A DNA stretch of 64,000 nucleotides, taken from Azospirillum canadense. Lineage in GTDB: Bacteria > Pseudomonadota > Alphaproteobacteria > Azospirillales > Azospirillaceae. Positions 61,135 to 64,000 of this stretch are shown in pieces. The DNA is taken from NCBI RefSeq assembly GCF_025961225.1, contig NZ_JAOQNG010000001.1, positions 2,034,501 to 2,098,500 of the forward strand. Direction: 5' to 3'. Under the pieces are notes generated by a model. That model was not told where the DNA came from and made no database searches. It saw only the letters and a program-made list of their open reading frames with translations. The position numbers were made by a program, and so were the translations under genes. Within the stretch, counting starts at the first letter, position 1, and each line of letters starts with the position of its first letter.

Positions 61135-62861
61135 GGCGCGTCCTCCCCCAGATAGGCGGCAACCACGGCCGCGTCGCCGCGGACGCCCGCGGGCGGGCCG
61201 TCGTAGAGGGTGCGCCCCTGGTCCAGGCACAGCACATGGCCAGCCAGCGGCAGAAGGAAGCCCATGTCGTGCTCCACCACCAGCAGCGCCGTGCCCGCGG
61301 CGGCGATGGCGCGCAGGTGCCCGGCGAGGTCGGCCTTCTCCGCATCGGTCAGCCCCGCGGCCGGCTCATCGAGCAGCAGCACCGCGGGCTGGCGGGCGAG
61401 CGCGCGGGCCAGTTCGACACGCCGGCGCAACGCCGCGGGCAGGTCGGCGCAGGGCCGCTGCGCGAGGTCCGCCGCGCCCAGCCGCTCCAGCGCCCAGAGC
61501 GCGTGGGCCTCCGCCTCAGCGACGCTGCGGTCCCGCTCCAGCCGGGCGGCGGCGACCGCCTCCAGCACGGTGGCCCCCTCGGGCAGGCTGACCGCCTGGA
61601 AGGTGCGCGCGATCCCAGCCCGCGCGATGCGGTCGGGCCGCTTTCCGGCAAGGTCTTGCCCAGCCACGACGACGCGGCCGGCGTCCGGCCGCTCCAGGCC
61701 GGAAATCAGGTTGATGACCGTCGTCTTGCCGGACCCGTTGGGGCCGATCAGCCCGGTGATGGATCCCGCTTCCAGCGTCAGCGCGACGCCGTCGACCGCC
61801 CGCACGCCACCGAAGGCCTTCCTCAACCCCTCGACCCGCAGAACGGCGCCTTCTACAGATGCCGCCGCGGAGGGCGCCACCGCCGCCGGAAGCGCCCGCC
61901 TGCGCGGCGGAAACAGCCGGTCCAGCAGGCCGGTCAATCCTTCCGGCAGCAAAACGATGGTTGCCAACAGCGCCACGCCGTAGACGATCAGGTAGCTGCG
62001 CTCCAGGAAGCGGAACCACTCTGGCAGGTGGACGAGCAGCACGGCGCCCAGCACCGCCCCGGCGACGCGCCCCCGACCGCCGACCACGGCGATCGCCAGG
62101 ATGGAGACCATGACCGGGAACTCCAGCACCTCCGGCGAGACCACGCGCTGCGTGTGCACGGACAGCGCGCCGGCCGCCCCAGCGTAGACCGCGCTGAGCG
62201 CGAAGGCCCCCAGCCGCAGCCGCCCGACGTCGAGCCCCAGCGCGCCCGCCGCCAGCGGGTCGTCCCGCACCAGCGTCAGCGCCCGGCCCCAGCGCCCGCG
62301 CGCCAGGCTCCAGGCCAGCGCTCCGCCCAGGGCGACGAAGCCCCAGACCACAGCCGCGAGCGGCAACCCGCGCGGCACCGCCCAGCCGAACAGCACGATC
62401 CCCGGCACGCCCGGCAACCCGTTGGCGCCCCCGGTCAGGCCGGGGCAGTTAACCGCCAGCAGCAGGACGACCTGTGCGATGCCCAGCGTCGCCAACGCGA
62501 AGTAATGGGACTCCAACCGCAGCACCGGCAGGCCGACCAGCAGCGCCAGTAGGAACGGCACCAGGATGGACAGCGGGAAGGTCGCCGCGAAGGTCCAACC
62601 CAGTTGGCTGCCCAGGATGCCCGTGGCGTAGGCCCCAACCCCGAAGAACGCCCCGTGGGCGAGCGACAGGGCGCCACCCAGCCCGAACACGATCTGGAAC
62701 CCGATGGCCGCCAGCGCGTACACCCCCGCCACCGTCAGCACGCGCAAGCCATAGGGTGACGCGTACAGCAACGCGTACGCCCCCAGCACCGCAAATCCGA
62801 TTCCCTCCCCCGCCCAGCGGGGGAGGGTAAGGGTGGGGGTCGGTTTCAGCACTCTACGCAC
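61131..62861 (-). CDS. Fused LivM permease and LivG ATPase of a branched-chain amino-acid ABC transporter
   Basis: A 576-residue fusion. The N-terminal 310 residues are a LivM permease (YALAAIGFQIVFGLGGALSL, AHGAFFGVGAYATGILG, then seven more helices); after LLDRLFPPRRRALP and an Ala-rich linker the C-terminal 250 residues are a LivG ATPase with Walker A GPNGSGKT and Walker B AVLLLDEPAAGL. The ABC signature, normally L-S/P-Y-G-x-Q-R, reads LPAALRRR, so the Gly and Gln are missing. GTG at 62861 overlaps livH by eight bases; GTG 62852 and 62789 are alternatives. Codons 15-27 come from a palindromic element. Confidence 0.9.
   Translation of the reverse strand: MRRVLKPTPTLTLPRWAGEGIGFAVLGAYALLYASPYGLRVLTVAGVYALAAIGFQIVFGLGGALSLAHGAFFGVGAYATGILGSQLGWTFAATFPLSILVPFLLALLVGLPVLRLESHYFALATLGIAQVVLLLAVNCPGLTGGANGLPGVPGIVLFGWAVPRGLPLAAVVWGFVALGGALAWSLARGRWGRALTLVRDDPLAAGALGLDVGRLRLGAFALSAVYAGAAGALSVHTQRVVSPEVLEFPVMVSILAIAVVGGRGRVAGAVLGAVLLVHLPEWFRFLERSYLIVYGVALLATIVLLPEGLTGLLDRLFPPRRRALPAAVAPSAAASVEGAVLRVEGLRKAFGGVRAVDGVALTLEAGSITGLIGPNGSGKTTVINLISGLERPDAGRVVVAGQDLAGKRPDRIARAGIARTFQAVSLPEGATVLEAVAAARLERDRSVAEAEAHALWALERLGAADLAQRPCADLPAALRRRVELARALARQPAVLLLDEPAAGLTDAEKADLAGHLRAIAAAGTALLVVEHDMGFLLPLAGHVLCLDQGRTLYDGPPAGVRGDAAVVAAYLGEDAP
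62803..62827. repeat. Palindromic element inside the 5' end of the livM-livG gene
   Basis: ccctcccccgc (62803-62813) and gcgggggaggg (62817-62827) form 11 perfect pairs with a three-base loop. On the minus strand it encodes part of TPTLTLPRWAGEG, a sequence that I recall from many spurious or extended N termini, which suggests that an extragenic palindrome has been captured by the gene. Confidence 0.85.
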
Positions 62862-63726
62862 GGCGCCGCGCCGCCTCCCCGAACAGCCCTTGCGGCCGGG
62901 CCAGCAGGATGACCAGCAGCGCGGCGTAGAGCAGCCCCAGCGCCACGGGGTAGGACAGCACCGACGACACCCCCACCTCGAACAGCGCAATCAGAAGCGC
63001 GCCGACCACAGCACCAGGGACCGATCCCCAGCCGCCGATGGTCACTGCGATGTAGGCCTTCAGGATCAGGTCACCGCCCGCCGTCGGCGTGACGAAATAG
63101 CGGTTGGCGAGCAGCAGCCCCGCCGCCCCGGCGTAGGCGGTGCCGAGCGCAAAGGTGACCAGGATCATCGCCGTGACCGGCACGCCGCAGGCCCGCGCCA
63201 TCTCCGGATCCTGCGCGGTGGCGCGCAGCCGCCGGCCGACCTGCGTCCGCGCGAACAGCCATTGCTGCCCGGCGATCAGCAGGCCGGCGACCGCGATGAT
63301 GGCCAGCGACTGCTCCGCCACCACCAGCCCGCCGAGATCGACCGTCCCTCCGGACAGCAGCGGCGGGGCCGCGCGCGGCTCCGGCCCGAACAGGACGGAG
63401 GCTCCGTTCTGCAGGATGATGCCCACGGCAATGGTGCTGATGAAGACCGCCACCGGCGGGCTCCGCCGCAGCGGCAGATAGGCCGCCAGCGCCAGCAGGA
63501 GACCGAGCGCCGCCATGATCACCAGCACCACCGGCAGCAGCGCGATCCCGGGCAACGGGATCAGCGGAGCCAGCGCGACCGCCAGCAGCCCGCCGGCCGT
63601 GACGAGGTCACCCTGCGCGAAATTCACCGCGGAGGTCGCGTTCAGCACCAGCACGAACCCCAGCGCCACCAGCGCGTAGGCGGCGCCCAGCGCCAGCCCG
63701 TTGACGAGGAGCTGCAGGGTGGTCAA
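62854..63726 (-). CDS. livH: Branched-chain amino-acid ABC transporter permease LivH
   Basis: Inner-membrane permease, 290 residues with about eight helices. It starts MTTLQLLVNGLALGAAYALV and has NATSAVNFAQGDLVTAGGLL, RATAQDPEMARACGVPVTAM (the cytosolic loop contacting the ATPase) and IAVTIGGWGSVPGAVVGALL, as LivH proteins do. The start is TTG at 63726, with GAGGAG eight bases upstream. It follows livJ by 13 bp and overlaps the fused livM-livG gene. Confidence 0.94.
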   Translation of the reverse strand: MTTLQLLVNGLALGAAYALVALGFVLVLNATSAVNFAQGDLVTAGGLLAVALAPLIPLPGIALLPVVLVIMAALGLLLALAAYLPLRRSPPVAVFISTIAVGIILQNGASVLFGPEPRAAPPLLSGGTVDLGGLVVAEQSLAIIAVAGLLIAGQQWLFARTQVGRRLRATAQDPEMARACGVPVTAMILVTFALGTAYAGAAGLLLANRYFVTPTAGGDLILKAYIAVTIGGWGSVPGAVVGALLIALFEVGVSSVLSYPVALGLLYAALLVILLARPQGLFGEAARRRA

Positions 63727-63739
63727 TCGCCCGCTCTCC

Positions 63740-64000
63740 TCACTTAACCACGCCAGTGATGTTGTCGTAGCGCTTCACAATGGCCGGCACGCGCGACGCG
63801 CCGTCGTAGCAGACGATCACCGCCGAATGGGCCATGTTGCCCTTGCCGTCCGACGTGTAGGTCATGGCGAGCCCCTGGTGGGTGCCGGTGGACAGGGCCT
63901 TGCGCACATCCTCGGCCGAGCGGGCGCCGGCTTTGACCGCGTCCAGCACCATGCGCGTGCCGTCATACTGGCCGAGCGCGAAGGCGTCGGGCTCCGCGTT
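63740..64000 (-). CDS. livJ: Branched-chain amino-acid ABC transporter substrate-binding protein, C-terminal part
   Basis: The C-terminal 86 residues of a LivJ-type periplasmic binding protein; the 5' part is beyond base 64000. NAEPDAFALGQYDGTRMVLD is the helix near the hinge, ARSAEDVRKALSTGTHQGLA the last domain turn, and VPAIVKRYDNITGVVK the C terminus. It heads the leftward operon livJ-livH-livMG-livF. Confidence 0.88.
   Translation of the reverse strand, partial: NAEPDAFALGQYDGTRMVLDAVKAGARSAEDVRKALSTGTHQGLAMTYTSDGKGNMAHSAVIVCYDGASRVPAIVKRYDNITGVVK

Overview
The window is high-GC chromosomal DNA of an alphaproteobacterium, most likely Azospirillum or a close Rhodospirillales relative. 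Support for this: a GcrA regulator and a CckA hybrid kinase, the alphaproteobacterial-type LexA box (GTTC-N7-GTTC) in front of recA, a two-piece flagellar export cluster arranged as in alphaproteobacteria, an alphaproteobacterial isocitrate dehydrogenase, and several GTG/TTG starts. The genus is an inference from overall impression; no rRNA or tRNA gene is present to fix it. I see no insertion sequence, prophage, integron, CRISPR array or origin, so this reads as core genome with small rearrangements and palindromic repeats.

Layout. 1-3.2 kb: a tightly coupled leftward operon for surface or secreted glycan chemistry (PIG-L deacetylase, GT4 glycosyltransferase, CelD-type acetyltransferase, unknown partial gene). 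3.2-12.1 kb: a secreted HExxH protein, serA, an ArsC-like protein with prmB, an unknown 533-residue gene behind an AT-rich leader, a GNAT enzyme ending in a palindrome cluster, a small ACT-like protein, and psd-pssA for phosphatidylethanolamine. 12.1-19.3 kb: a LysM protein, cytochrome c' with a diheme cytochrome, a LOG protein, icd with its terminator, an ExoD-like protein and gcrA. 19.4-25.8 kb: an ECF sigma/anti-sigma pair, a second isocitrate dehydrogenase whose 5' end is duplicated around a DUF2867 gene, and a chemoreceptor.

25.9-34.4 kb: a substrate-binding-type histidine kinase, a CoxE-like VWA protein and its probable MoxR partner, an HD hydrolase, ccoG, two small genes behind a perfect FNR/FixK-type box, a DUF962 protein and a hemerythrin. 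34.4-40.4 kb: alaS, a 24-codon hydrophobic peptide gene, an outer-membrane-type protein behind an AT-rich region, recA and a methyltransferase-like gene. 40.9-49.8 kb: cckA, flhB, fliR, fliQ, fliE, flgC and flgB leftward, then a copper chaperone, a standalone FlhB C-terminal domain, a small linker gene, fliO and fliP rightward. 50-64 kb: kup, a GH13-GlgE fusion, ppk2, an H-type lectin, a cluster of hairpins, a ClC channel, a secreted unknown, and a branched-chain amino-acid ABC operon (livJ partial, livH, a livM-livG fusion, livF).

Genes that work together: cckA with gcrA (cell-cycle control) beside the flagellar rod and export genes; psd-pssA; ccoG with the FNR-box genes (low-oxygen respiration); the sigma/anti-sigma pair; the MoxR and VWA genes; and the liv operon. 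The least explained items are the 24-residue peptide, the hairpin clusters at 9.1 and 57.0 kb, the duplicated isocitrate dehydrogenase promoter, and a palindrome that has become part of the LivM reading frame.
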